Shown: piece after piece, positions 1 through 7,550 of the stretch
Position numbering within the stretch: position 1 is the stretch's first letter
Layout of the letters: the number at the start of each line of letters is the position of its first letter
Assembly: GCF_025215095.1 (NCBI RefSeq)
Contig: NZ_JALHAP010000068.1
Location: 1 to 64,000 of the forward strand
Direction: 5' to 3'
Source: Dryocola boscaweniae
GTDB lineage: Bacteria; Pseudomonadota; Gammaproteobacteria; Enterobacterales; Enterobacteriaceae
Length of the DNA: 64,000 nucleotides
The notes under the pieces: generated by a model
What the model was told of the DNA's origin: nothing
The model's database searches: none
Seen by the model: the letters and a program-made list of their open reading frames with translations, nothing else
Position numbers and translations under genes: made by a program

Positions 1-42
1 GTCGTAGCGTGAAACGAGATCAAGAGCCTGTCCAATATGCAT

Positions 43-77
43 AAAAAAATCCGGAAACGGGTGAGCATTTCCGGATT
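43..77 (-). terminator. Leftward Rho-independent terminator upstream of lafA
   Basis: A perfect 10-bp inverted repeat (48-57 with 68-77, ten-base loop) is followed, read leftward, by a run of T (43-49). This is a canonical intrinsic terminator for the minus strand, yet no leftward gene is visible between it and lafA. It may be an orphan, or a structure at the 3' end of a rightward gene lying left of the window. Confidence 0.6.
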
Positions 78-90
78 CTTACACAGCCAC

Positions 91-110
91 AGGATCGGTC
101 AACCGATCCT
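91..110. repeat. 9-bp inverted repeat upstream of lafA
   Basis: Positions 91-99 and 102-110 are perfect inverted repeats separated by only two bases. It lies between two terminator-like hairpins. It may be an extra stem in the 3' untranslated region of the gene to the left, or a protein-binding palindrome. Its function is unknown. Confidence 0.4.
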
Positions 111-126
111 TAACTGATCGGCATTA

Positions 127-150
127 CGCCTCCGGGCGGCGTTTTTTTTT
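127..150 (+). terminator. Rho-independent terminator isolating lafA
   Basis: A short GC stem (CGCC at 127-130 with GGCG at 135-138, TCCG loop) is followed by a run of nine T (142-150). It probably ends transcription of the gene left of the window and insulates lafA, which then needs its own promoter between about 150 and 250. I could not find a convincing sigma-28 box there: GCCGAAAA at 160-167 resembles the -10 element but has no matching -35. Confidence 0.65.
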
Positions 151-270
151 GGAATCCGAGCCGAAAAATTCAAAATATTCTTTTATTTAATTTAATTTCC
201 CGGCCAGGGGTGTCGCTCTTGGTTAATAACGACGATTTAGTACCCTCATTCAGAATCAAGGAGATTCACC

Positions 271-1158
271 ATGGCATTATCTATTTTCACCAGCGCGTCA
301 TCGATGGCTTCCACCAACGCCCTGAATAAGTCCAACAGCATGCTGTCCACGGCGATGGAACGTCTGGGCACCGGCAAGCGCATCAACTCCGCAGCCGACG
401 ATGCAGCAGGCCTGCAGATTGCTTCCCGCCTGCAGGGCCAGACCAACGGTATGGCGGTAGCACAGCGCAACATCTCTGACGCCACCGCCATGCTGCAGAC
501 CGCTGAAGGCGCGTTTGATGAAGTGAGCAACATCATGTACCGCATGAAAGACCTCGCAACGCAGTCTGCGAACGACACCAACACCACCAAAGATCGTGAA
601 GCCATCAATGCTGAACTGACCGAGCTGAACAACGAGCTGAACAACATTATGGGCAACACCTCCTTCGGCGGTGAAAAACTGTTTGGCAGCGTGAGCGGCG
701 GCACTATCACTACCGCATCCGGTAAGCTGGGCAAAGAGATGAACTTCCAGATCGGCTCCAGCAAAGAAGAGAAAATGAGCGTTAACCTAAGCGGCGGTTT
801 GAACAAAGTCGTGGCGTCTATGACCGCCGTTACCACCGGTTCAACCGCCAGCGGCGCGTTTAATATCTCAACGGCCAGCGGCGCGCAGGACCTGATTGGT
901 AAACTGGAAACCGCTCTGTCAGATGTCGGTTCCATCCGCTCCGGCCTGGGTGCCAACATCAACCGTCTGGGCCACACCGCGGCGAACCTTGCGAACATGA
1001 AAGACAACACCGAGCTTGCGCTGGGCAACGTTCAGGATGCCGATTTCGCAAGCGAGGCGTCCTCCATGACCCGCAACCAGATGCTGGCGCAAACCAGCAT
1101 GTCGATGCTGAAACAGTCCAACAGCATGTCCGGGATGGTGATGTCCCTGCTGGGCTAA
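271..1158 (+). CDS. lafA: Lateral flagellin LafA
   Basis: Flagellin subunit of a second, lateral-type flagellar system; it is exported by the flagellar type III apparatus and polymerises into the filament. The 295-residue protein has the conserved flagellin N-terminal coiled-coil region (about 1-140, with LGTGKRINSAADDAAG) and the C-terminal helix (about 215-295, ending SMSGMVMSLLG), with a very short variable middle typical of LafA. The ATG has a good AAGGAG seven bases upstream. It lies before lafB in the same orientation, separated by its own terminator, so it is a separate transcript, expected in laf systems to depend on LafS. The close match of both termini to flagellins makes the call firm. 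Confidence 0.95.
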   Translation: MALSIFTSASSMASTNALNKSNSMLSTAMERLGTGKRINSAADDAAGLQIASRLQGQTNGMAVAQRNISDATAMLQTAEGAFDEVSNIMYRMKDLATQSANDTNTTKDREAINAELTELNNELNNIMGNTSFGGEKLFGSVSGGTITTASGKLGKEMNFQIGSSKEEKMSVNLSGGLNKVVASMTAVTTGSTASGAFNISTASGAQDLIGKLETALSDVGSIRSGLGANINRLGHTAANLANMKDNTELALGNVQDADFASEASSMTRNQMLAQTSMSMLKQSNSMSGMVMSLLG

Positions 1159-1180
1159 GCCTTAGCAACGTGATGCACAA

Positions 1181-1207
1181 AACACCGCTGTAGGGCGGTG
1201 TTTTTAT
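1181..1207 (+). terminator. lafA terminator
   Basis: An 8-bp stem (1181-1188 with 1195-1202) is followed by a T-rich tail ending near 1207. It sits 22 bases after the lafA stop and separates lafA from the lafB operon. Confidence 0.85.
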
Positions 1208-1230
1208 TTCTGACCTTCCCCCTTCCTCTT

Positions 1231-1257
1231 TCCGCAGCCAGCGGAAGTTAAGCTTCC
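1231..1257. promoter_or_regulatory. Overlapping inverted repeats upstream of the lafB sigma-54 promoter
   Basis: TCCGC/GCGGA (1231-1235 with 1241-1245) and GGAAG/CTTCC (1243-1247 with 1253-1257) are two short dyads, each with a five-base spacer. They lie 40-70 bases upstream of the -24 element. Sigma-54 promoters need an upstream activator; in laf systems this is LafK. Assigning these dyads to LafK is inference only. Confidence 0.3.
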
Positions 1258-1296
1258 CTGCCGCGGTAAGTATGTTGATTTTATTAATATAAAAAG

Positions 1297-1313
1297 TTGG
1301 CACGCTACTTGCT
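1297..1313 (+). promoter_or_regulatory. Sigma-54 promoter of the lafB-lafU operon
   Basis: TTGGCACGCTACTTGCT matches the RpoN consensus TGGCACG-N4-TTGCT at every conserved base, with the required ten bases between the -24 GG (1299-1300) and the -12 GC (1311-1312). Transcription would start near 1324, about 45 bases before lafB. In Vibrio and Aeromonas lateral systems the early genes are driven by sigma-54 with the activator LafK, so this placement fits and puts lafS under RpoN control. Confidence 0.85.
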
Positions 1314-1368
1314 AATACTCAGGTGTAATTGCTTTTAAGCGTCGCGCCGGTGTGCCTGGAGAATCGAT

Positions 1369-2688
1369 ATGTCTGACTTAACTAGCCTTGATCCGCAAAC
1401 CCTTGCCACCCAACTGGCCGGGTACGACATTCTGGCGATGCAAACCGCGCTGAAAAAGCAAACCAGCAGCCTGCAGTCGCAGCAGAGTGCGCTCACCGCG
1501 CTGCGCACAGCCATGACTACGTTCCGTTCCGCTCTGACCGCGCTGAACAAAACGGATAACGGCATGCTGCAAAACACCGCGACGACCAACGTAGACGGAA
1601 TTGCGACGGTAACCGCGAATTCATCAGCGCAAAAAGGCAGCTACAGCATTTTTGTTGAGCAACTGGCGTCGCAGCATCAGATGGCCTACGACAATTTGTC
1701 CGATGCGGATATCAAGAACGCCACCGGCACCATGAGCATCACCATTAACGGTGAGTCAGTGGATATCGAAATGGACGATCTGGAAAGTCTCTCCGATTTG
1801 ACCAGCGCCATTAATAACTCCGAAGACAATCCTGGCGTCACCGCATCATTAATCCGTACTGACGGAAACGTCAGCCTGATGTTCAGCAGCGATGAAACCG
1901 GCGCGAAAAACGTGGTTGAAATTGATGCCAGCAAAATGGACGGCGCAAGCGCCGACAAATTCGCGGCGGCTAATCAGGAAGTGATTACCCAGGCGGCGGA
2001 TGCCGTTTTTCGACTGGGCGATAGCACAAAACAGTACACCAACAGCAGCAATACCCTCGATAAGTTGATTGACGGCGTCACCATTGAGCTGACCAAAAAG
2101 CAGGAAGAAGGGGATGCGCCGCTGCGTATCAATGTCGGCACGGACAGCACGGCAACTAAAGAGCAGGTACAGAGCTTCGTTGACGCCTATAACGCCATGC
2201 GCAGCTCGCTGGGCACCCTGACGGCCAGCGGCAGCGATGGATCTGATCGCGGCGCCTTTGCGGGCGATGCCGGCATTGCTGCTCTGGATCGCGAACTGAA
2301 TGACGTGTTGCGCACCCAGTTTGGCGGCAAAGACATGACCGCTTTTGGGATAACCGCGGATAAAGACGGCAACCTGACCGTCGACAGCGAGAAGCTGGAT
2401 GATGCGTTGAAGGCCGATCCGGCTGCGTTGACCACGCTGTTTAACGGCAACGACGGGCTTATCAAAAAGATGGATAAGTCGATGGATAAGTACCTCAACT
2501 CAACCAACGGCCTGTTGAAAGGGCGCCAGGAAACGCTTGACCGTCAGCAGAGCGAGATTGACAGCAAAACGGACAAAATTAATACGCGTTATGAAACCTC
2601 GTACAACCGCTATCTCAAGCAGTTTACGCAGTTGCAATCCATCATGACGCAGATGAATAACACCATGAGTATGTTTGGCTTAGCCTAA
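1369..2688 (+). CDS. lafB: Lateral flagellar filament cap protein LafB (FliD family)
   Basis: Filament-capping protein of the lateral flagellum, which sits at the tip and helps flagellin subunits fold and insert. The 439-residue protein has the FliD N-terminal coiled coil (about 1-90, with SLDPQTLATQLAGYDILAMQ), a middle D2/D3-like region and a C-terminal coiled coil rich in Gln and Met ending in MSMFGLA. It is the first gene after the sigma-54 promoter and is followed 16 bases later by lafC. FliD-family length and the cap-then-FliS-chaperone order support the call. Confidence 0.92.
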   Translation: MSDLTSLDPQTLATQLAGYDILAMQTALKKQTSSLQSQQSALTALRTAMTTFRSALTALNKTDNGMLQNTATTNVDGIATVTANSSAQKGSYSIFVEQLASQHQMAYDNLSDADIKNATGTMSITINGESVDIEMDDLESLSDLTSAINNSEDNPGVTASLIRTDGNVSLMFSSDETGAKNVVEIDASKMDGASADKFAAANQEVITQAADAVFRLGDSTKQYTNSSNTLDKLIDGVTIELTKKQEEGDAPLRINVGTDSTATKEQVQSFVDAYNAMRSSLGTLTASGSDGSDRGAFAGDAGIAALDRELNDVLRTQFGGKDMTAFGITADKDGNLTVDSEKLDDALKADPAALTTLFNGNDGLIKKMDKSMDKYLNSTNGLLKGRQETLDRQQSEIDSKTDKINTRYETSYNRYLKQFTQLQSIMTQMNNTMSMFGLA

Positions 2689-2704
2689 AGGAAAATAACG
2701 TTTT

Positions 2705-3100
2705 ATGTATGGTTCTGAACAGGATGGCTTCGGCCAGTATCAGCAGTCGGATTTGGCCATTCAGGCAGCCGCCGCCAGTCCTCATCAACTGGTGCTGATG
2801 CTTTTCAACGGCTTAATGGATGAGCTGGTGCGAGCGAAAAGCCATATCGCCGCGAAACGCTACGAGCGCAAGGTGCAGAGCATCAATAAATGCATCGACA
2901 TCCTGAACGCGCTCACCAGCGCGCTGGACTATGAGAAGGGCGGCGAGCTGGCGTTAAGCCTGGCCAATCTCTACGACTATTGCGTTTATCGCCTGTATGA
3001 CGCAAGCCACAAGCTGTCCGTGGATTACATCACCGAGGTGGAGAATATTCTCGGCAACTTACAGGAAGGCTGGGAAAAAATGGGGCGGCAAAATGGATGA
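2705..3100 (+). CDS. lafC: Lateral flagellin export chaperone LafC (FliS family)
   Basis: FliS-type chaperone that binds the C-terminal helix of flagellin in the cytoplasm and prevents premature polymerisation. The 131-residue helical protein begins MYGSEQDGFGQYQQSD and carries the FliS-typical LVLMLFNGLMDEL helix and a YDYCVYRLYDAS segment. It follows lafB by 16 bases, and its last eight bases overlap the start of lafD, showing translational coupling. Confidence 0.9.
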   Translation: MYGSEQDGFGQYQQSDLAIQAAAASPHQLVLMLFNGLMDELVRAKSHIAAKRYERKVQSINKCIDILNALTSALDYEKGGELALSLANLYDYCVYRLYDASHKLSVDYITEVENILGNLQEGWEKMGRQNG

Positions 3101-3398
3101 TCTTCAGATCATTCAGTATCTGGGCCGCGCCCTGTCGCAGGCGGCCAGTCAAAGAGACTGGCCGCAGGTGCAGGAAGTGGATAAGCAGATAGCCGCCCTG
3201 TTAAGCGCTTTGCAAGGTAAACCACTGGCCGATGAAAAACGCGCCGCGCTCAAATCGCTGCAGCAGATCCATCATCAGGTCAACAAACTCTGCCAGCAGC
3301 AGAGCGATGAGCTGGAGCGGAAAATGGCGCTTGGGCGTCGTAATCGCGAAGGCGCCGTTGCGTATGCCGCATTTATGGACGATGAGGATTTACGCTGA
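3093..3398 (+). CDS. lafD: LafD, FliT-like flagellar chaperone
   Basis: Small cytoplasmic protein in the position of fliT/lafD in lateral flagellar operons; FliT proteins chaperone the cap protein and can modulate regulation. I start it at the ATG at 3093, giving 101 residues (MDDLQIIQYLGRALSQ...), which overlaps the lafC stop by eight bases. A longer frame from 2997 would run far into lafC. The sequence is predicted to be all helical with charged, Gln-rich heptads (about 30-85). Sequence identity to FliT is weak by eye, so the assignment rests mainly on order and size. Confidence 0.7.
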   Translation: MDDLQIIQYLGRALSQAASQRDWPQVQEVDKQIAALLSALQGKPLADEKRAALKSLQQIHHQVNKLCQQQSDELERKMALGRRNREGAVAYAAFMDDEDLR

Positions 3399-4504
3399 TG
3401 GATATTCCAGCCTCAGGCGCGGCATTAGCGCTTAGTTCGACGGGCGCAACCTCTGCTTCAGGCTCGCCGGTTATCGCTAATTTACCTGCGCAATCAACCA
3501 ACAAAGAACAGATAGCGCAGGGGACGCAGGCGAGCGAACCTGCTCCGGTTGATCGGCAAACGGCATTTAACGATGCGTTGCTCACCATTATCAACGGCCT
3601 TCTGCAAGGGCAGGGGAAAGAAGGCAAGCCGCTGGTGGTGGCAGGCGTAGCCGAAGACAAAAGCGACGACAAGCAAGATGAAGATACGAGCGCGACGCCG
3701 TCGGATTTAAGTGCGGCGCCACAGCAAATACTGGATGCCTTGTTGCTGGCAAGCCAGCAGCCGATGAAACCGGTAACGATGAACAATACACCCTCGCAAT
3801 CCGGCGAAGCGCTGCTGATGAACCACCGTTCCGGGGGCGGCGTCGCGCCATTTGCCGCAGCGGCGCAGCCCCAGAGCGCGATGCCCGCGCCTGTGGCGGT
3901 AAACGAGCCGGCCGCGCAGCCGCTTCCGGCGTTAACCCGGGGAATGCAAAGCGTCATGCCGCAGCCGCTGGTGACAACGCTCAATGAAGGCGTTGCGGCA
4001 TTGCCGACGGTCGCTTCGGGACAACACGCCACGGTATCAAACACCGATAAAGCCGCGTCATTTCAGACGCAGCTTGCAACGGTGAAGCTTGAGGGCGGCG
4101 ACGATCGCCTTGCACAACAACTGCATGCGGCGCTTGGCGAACGTTTGCAGGTACAGGTGAAAAACCAAATCCAGCACGCCACCATCCGCCTTGATCCGCC
4201 TGACATGGGAAAAATCGATATTTCTGTGCAGATCGAAAATGGCCGCATGCAGGTGCATATCAACGCAAGCCAGGGCGAGGTTTATCGCGCGCTCCAGCAG
4301 GTAAGTAACGACTTACGTCAGAGCTTAACGGAACAGAACTTTGTCCAGGTGAACGTGCAGGTTTCCTCGCAGTCGGGCCAGCAGGGCGGGAAAGAGCAGC
4401 AGTTCGCCGATTCACATGCCGCCGTGCTGGCCGCGGCTGAACCAGAAAGTGATCCGCAACAGACAGACCGTCGCGAAGATGACTCCGTATTACTGACCGT
4501 TTAA
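3398..4504 (+). CDS. lafE: Lateral flagellar hook-length control protein LafE (FliK family)
   Basis: Hook-length ruler and export-specificity switch protein. The 368-residue protein has a long low-complexity Ala/Pro/Gln-rich N-terminal part (about 1-240) and a C-terminal Flg_hook domain (about 245-330) with the family's HATIRLDPPDMGKIDISV signature and later a LTEQNFVQVNVQV segment. The start overlaps the lafD stop by one base (TGATG). This architecture, a disordered ruler followed by a folded switch domain, is diagnostic of FliK proteins. Confidence 0.9.
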   Translation: MDIPASGAALALSSTGATSASGSPVIANLPAQSTNKEQIAQGTQASEPAPVDRQTAFNDALLTIINGLLQGQGKEGKPLVVAGVAEDKSDDKQDEDTSATPSDLSAAPQQILDALLLASQQPMKPVTMNNTPSQSGEALLMNHRSGGGVAPFAAAAQPQSAMPAPVAVNEPAAQPLPALTRGMQSVMPQPLVTTLNEGVAALPTVASGQHATVSNTDKAASFQTQLATVKLEGGDDRLAQQLHAALGERLQVQVKNQIQHATIRLDPPDMGKIDISVQIENGRMQVHINASQGEVYRALQQVSNDLRQSLTEQNFVQVNVQVSSQSGQQGGKEQQFADSHAAVLAAAEPESDPQQTDRREDDSVLLTV

Positions 4505-4517
4505 CGCAAAGAATATT

Positions 4518-4982
4518 ATGACTGTAAAAACTTTTTCTTTAGCCCTGGTCATCGCCCTAGTGGCTGCGCTTTTCGCCGCCGGGCTGACCATTGTCGGCAC
4601 GCACCTTCTCAACAATAAAGAGGGTGTCAGCGCTTTCACCGACATTTTCAATTCCACCGATGAAAGCGTGGTGGAGTTCGTTGAAATCAAAAATGTCATT
4701 ATCACGCTGAAAAGCGACAGCAGAAAAGAACGCTATCTGCTGCTTGAGCTGGCGCTGACAACCGACAGTCCGCAAAACGCTAAACGCACCGAAGACATGA
4801 TCCCCGCTATTCGCGGCGCGACCGTAAGCCTGCTTTCAGATATGAATTACGACGCGGTTCGCAGTATGAGCGTTAACGAACTGCGTGAAAAATTACTCGT
4901 TGCCTACTCGGCCCGTTTCAAAAGCCTGAACAGCAGCATGCCTTTTAAAGACGCGATCATCAGCAAGATGGTCTTTCAGTAA
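4518..4982 (+). CDS. lafF: Lateral flagellar basal-body protein LafF (FliL family)
   Basis: Inner-membrane single-pass protein associated with the stator, which modulates motor torque. The 154-residue protein has one N-terminal membrane helix (about 7-29, LALVIALVAALFAAGLTIVG), a periplasmic linker and a FliL-type domain (about 50-154) with KERYLLLELALTT and the terminal FKDAIISKMVFQ. It lies 13 bases after lafE and 22 bases before lafS, in one operon. Confidence 0.88.
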   Translation: MTVKTFSLALVIALVAALFAAGLTIVGTHLLNNKEGVSAFTDIFNSTDESVVEFVEIKNVIITLKSDSRKERYLLLELALTTDSPQNAKRTEDMIPAIRGATVSLLSDMNYDAVRSMSVNELREKLLVAYSARFKSLNSSMPFKDAIISKMVFQ

Positions 4983-5004
4983 GTAGCCAAAACGATTGAA
5001 CGAG

Positions 5005-5694
5005 ATGATGGATTTTATTGCTGACGATGCGCTGACGCCGGCTGAGGAAGCGCGTTACATCAACGCTTACCTGCCGTTAGTGCATCGGGTCGTCAAGCAG
5101 CTAGCTTATCAGACCAGCAGCGTGATGGATAAAGAGGACATGGAGCAAATCGCTCTGATGGGCCTGCTTTCCTCGTTGCGCCGCTACGGGCATCCGGATG
5201 AACAATTCGCGGCCTATGCGGTGCATCGCATACGCGGCGCCATTCTTGATGAGTTGCGCCAGCTTGACTGGCGGCCGCGTCGCCTGCGGCAGAAAACCCA
5301 CAAACTCAATGACGCCATTCGCGAGATTGCTCGTGAACTGGGGAAAACGCCCAACTTTGAGGACCTGGCCGCGCGCCTGGAGATAAGCGCCGATGAGTAT
5401 CAGGAATACCTGCTGCTCGACTGCGCGAAGTCGATGGAAAGCCTCGATGAGCTACTTGGCAGCGAAAACTACGCGGGGGCTTTAAACAGCCGTCCGCTGG
5501 AAGAAGAAGTGATGGCCAGCCGAACTTTGCGCAGCGCACTGGCAAGTCTGGACGAGCGTGAACAGTTAATTCTGACGCTCTACTACCAGCATGAAATGAG
5601 CTTAAAAGAGATAGCCCTGGTACTGGAAATAACCGAAGCCAGGGTCTGTCAGCTCAACAAGAAAATCGCGCAAAAGATACAGAGTTTTTTTTAG
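5005..5694 (+). CDS. lafS: Lateral flagellar sigma factor LafS (FliA family)
   Basis: Sigma-28-type factor that directs transcription of late lateral flagellar genes such as lafA. The sequence has region 2 (about 30-90, with DMEQIALMGLLSSLRRY and the VHRIRGAILDELR helix), region 3, and a C-terminal region 4 helix-turn-helix (about 180-229, with MSLKEIALVLEITEARVCQL). I choose the ATG at 5005; a TTG at 4996 and an ATG at 5008 are in frame, and none has a strong ribosome site. It sits downstream of the sigma-54 promoter, giving an RpoN-to-LafS cascade. Confidence 0.9.
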   Translation: MMDFIADDALTPAEEARYINAYLPLVHRVVKQLAYQTSSVMDKEDMEQIALMGLLSSLRRYGHPDEQFAAYAVHRIRGAILDELRQLDWRPRRLRQKTHKLNDAIREIARELGKTPNFEDLAARLEISADEYQEYLLLDCAKSMESLDELLGSENYAGALNSRPLEEEVMASRTLRSALASLDEREQLILTLYYQHEMSLKEIALVLEITEARVCQLNKKIAQKIQSFF

Positions 5695-5705
5695 GTTGGA
5701 ACCCC

Positions 5706-6569
5706 ATGCAGAAATTATTAGGTCTGATTATTATTTTTGGCTGTGTTATTGGCGGCTTCATTATGTCCGGTGGACGTCTGGCATCATTCTGGCAACCCGG
5801 TGAAATCGTTATTATTTTAGGCGCGGGCATCGGCGCGATGGTGCTGGCGAACCCGAAGGCGGTGCTGGTGGAAATGTACCGTCAGTTTCGCGGCGTGTTG
5901 CGTAAAAACGAGCATACCGATGAGTACCAGCGTCAGATTTTGATGCTGCTTTATGAGCTGCTGGAGCTGGTGCAGGACGGCGGGCTCAAAGTGCTGGATG
6001 AGCATATTGAAGTGCCTGAAAGCAGCCCGTTGTTCCAGAAGTATCCGCTGATCCTGCGCGATAAAGCGTTGATTACCTTTATCTCTGATAACTTCCGCCT
6101 GATGGCGATGGGCAAGATCAACGAACACGAACTCGAAGGCATTCTGGAGCAGGAGCTGGTGGCGATGGAAGAAGATCTGCTGCTGCCGTCCAGTTCTTTG
6201 CAGCGTACCGCAGAAGCGATGCCGGGCTTTGGTATCTGTGCGGCGGTGCTGGGCATTATCATCACCATGCAGTCCATCGACGGCTCTATTGCCGTGATCG
6301 GCGTGAAGGTGGCGGCGGCCCTGGTGGGAACATTCCTTGGCGTATTTATTTGTTACTGCCTGATGGACCCGGTGGCAAATGCTATGCAACAGCGCACCAA
6401 GAAACAAATGGCCGTGCTGGAATGCGTGCGTACCGTGCTGGTCAACCATGTCGCGGGCAAACCTACGCTGCTGGCGGTGGATGCCGGACGCAAAATGCTG
6501 CCGATTGATAGCAAGCCGACTTTCGCCACGCTAGATGGCTGGGTGAATCAAATGGCGGGTGAAATCTGA
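5706..6569 (+). CDS. lafT: Lateral flagellar stator protein LafT (MotA family)
   Basis: Ion-conducting stator subunit that, with LafU, generates torque. The 287-residue protein has the four membrane segments of MotA (about 4-22, 32-50, 170-190 and 200-222), a cytoplasmic charged loop, and the conserved prolines in EAMPGFGICAAVLG and CLMDPVANAM. It overlaps lafU by one base. Lateral stators of Vibrio and Aeromonas use protons; that property is not readable from this sequence. Confidence 0.93.
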   Translation: MQKLLGLIIIFGCVIGGFIMSGGRLASFWQPGEIVIILGAGIGAMVLANPKAVLVEMYRQFRGVLRKNEHTDEYQRQILMLLYELLELVQDGGLKVLDEHIEVPESSPLFQKYPLILRDKALITFISDNFRLMAMGKINEHELEGILEQELVAMEEDLLLPSSSLQRTAEAMPGFGICAAVLGIIITMQSIDGSIAVIGVKVAAALVGTFLGVFICYCLMDPVANAMQQRTKKQMAVLECVRTVLVNHVAGKPTLLAVDAGRKMLPIDSKPTFATLDGWVNQMAGEI

Positions 6570-7522
6570 TGCGCGGCAAACCTAAAGGCCATACCACCAT
6601 TATCAAACGCTCATCGCGCAAGAGCCATGATGCGGTTCATGGCGGCGCCTGGAAGGTGGCCTTTGCCGACTTTACGCTCGCGATGATGGCGCTGTTTATG
6701 GTGCTGTGGATCATGGGATCGGTAACGGAAGAAGAGCGTAAAGAAGTGGTTTCGCTGCTTAACGGCGAGTCTATTTTTGATGGCCACAGCATCACACCCG
6801 TCACGCAGCCGGACGGTTCTGGCGGGCAAACTTCCGTTCTTGCAGGCAAACCCGAGTCTGCAGAACATGATGATTCGGCCATCAAAAAAGACCTGGAGGC
6901 GTTAAAGGAGCTTTCCGCCGCGGCGGCAAAAAGTGAAAACCTTAAAGACGTGAACCTACGCTCGGAGCAGGAAATTGAAGACCTGGCGCGCGTTATCATG
7001 AAAATCACTTCGGCTTACGATGCCCAGTCCAATTTGCAGATTGAAATTGTGCCGCAGGGGTTGCGCATTCTGGTGCAGGACGACCAGAAACGCGAAATGT
7101 TTCAGCGCAGCAGCGCGGTGCTGACGCCGTTCTTTAAACGTCTGCTCGGCGAGTTTGCGGGCGCGCTGAATTCCATCGACAACAAAATCATTATCACCGG
7201 GCATACCGATGCCACGCGCTTTCGCGACCAGGAATTGTACAACAACTGGAACCTTTCCGGGGAACGCGCCATGCAGGCGCGCAAAGTCCTGACCAAAGGC
7301 GGCCTCGAAGCGGGCAAAATTTTGCAGGTCAGCGGCATGGCCGATCAGATGCTGCTCGACCCGGCACATCCGCTGAGCTCGGCCAACCGCCGCATTGAAA
7401 TTATGGTGCTGACGCATTCCGCCAGCGAATCGCTCTATCAGTTCTTCGGCCAGCACGGTGAGAAAATCATTAAGCCGTTAGCCGAAAAAATTACCCAGGC
7501 TGCCCCTGCGCGCAGCCATTAG
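6569..7522 (+). CDS. lafU: Lateral flagellar stator protein LafU (MotB family)
   Basis: Stator subunit anchored to peptidoglycan. The 317-residue protein has the MotB-type short N-terminus, one membrane helix (about 31-52, FADFTLAMMALFMVLWIMG) with the essential ion-binding aspartate at position 34, a plug/linker region, and an OmpA-like peptidoglycan-binding domain (about 170-285) with TGHTDATRFRD and SSANRRIEIMVL. It is full length, whereas the E. coli K-12 lafU (mbhA) is a truncated remnant. It ends the laf operon. Confidence 0.93.
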   Translation: MRGKPKGHTTIIKRSSRKSHDAVHGGAWKVAFADFTLAMMALFMVLWIMGSVTEEERKEVVSLLNGESIFDGHSITPVTQPDGSGGQTSVLAGKPESAEHDDSAIKKDLEALKELSAAAAKSENLKDVNLRSEQEIEDLARVIMKITSAYDAQSNLQIEIVPQGLRILVQDDQKREMFQRSSAVLTPFFKRLLGEFAGALNSIDNKIIITGHTDATRFRDQELYNNWNLSGERAMQARKVLTKGGLEAGKILQVSGMADQMLLDPAHPLSSANRRIEIMVLTHSASESLYQFFGQHGEKIIKPLAEKITQAAPARSH

Positions 7523-7550
7523 CGTTTAGTTCAACTTCAGGTAACCCGTT

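Noticed and set aside
3..44. Open frame at the left edge ending in TAA at 42-44
   Set aside because: Only 13 codons are visible and no homology can be judged. It may be the end of the preceding flagellar gene, but the sequence does not show it.
160..167. GCCGAAAA as a sigma-28 -10 element for lafA
   Set aside because: Seven of eight bases match GCCGATAA, but the -35 position is a T-run inside the upstream terminator, so there is no paired element.
246..1028. Long leftward frame opposite lafA (260 codons)
   Set aside because: It is the shadow of lafA's codon bias, with no ribosome site or recognisable domain. The leftward terminator at 43-77 makes an antisense RNA possible, but not this protein.
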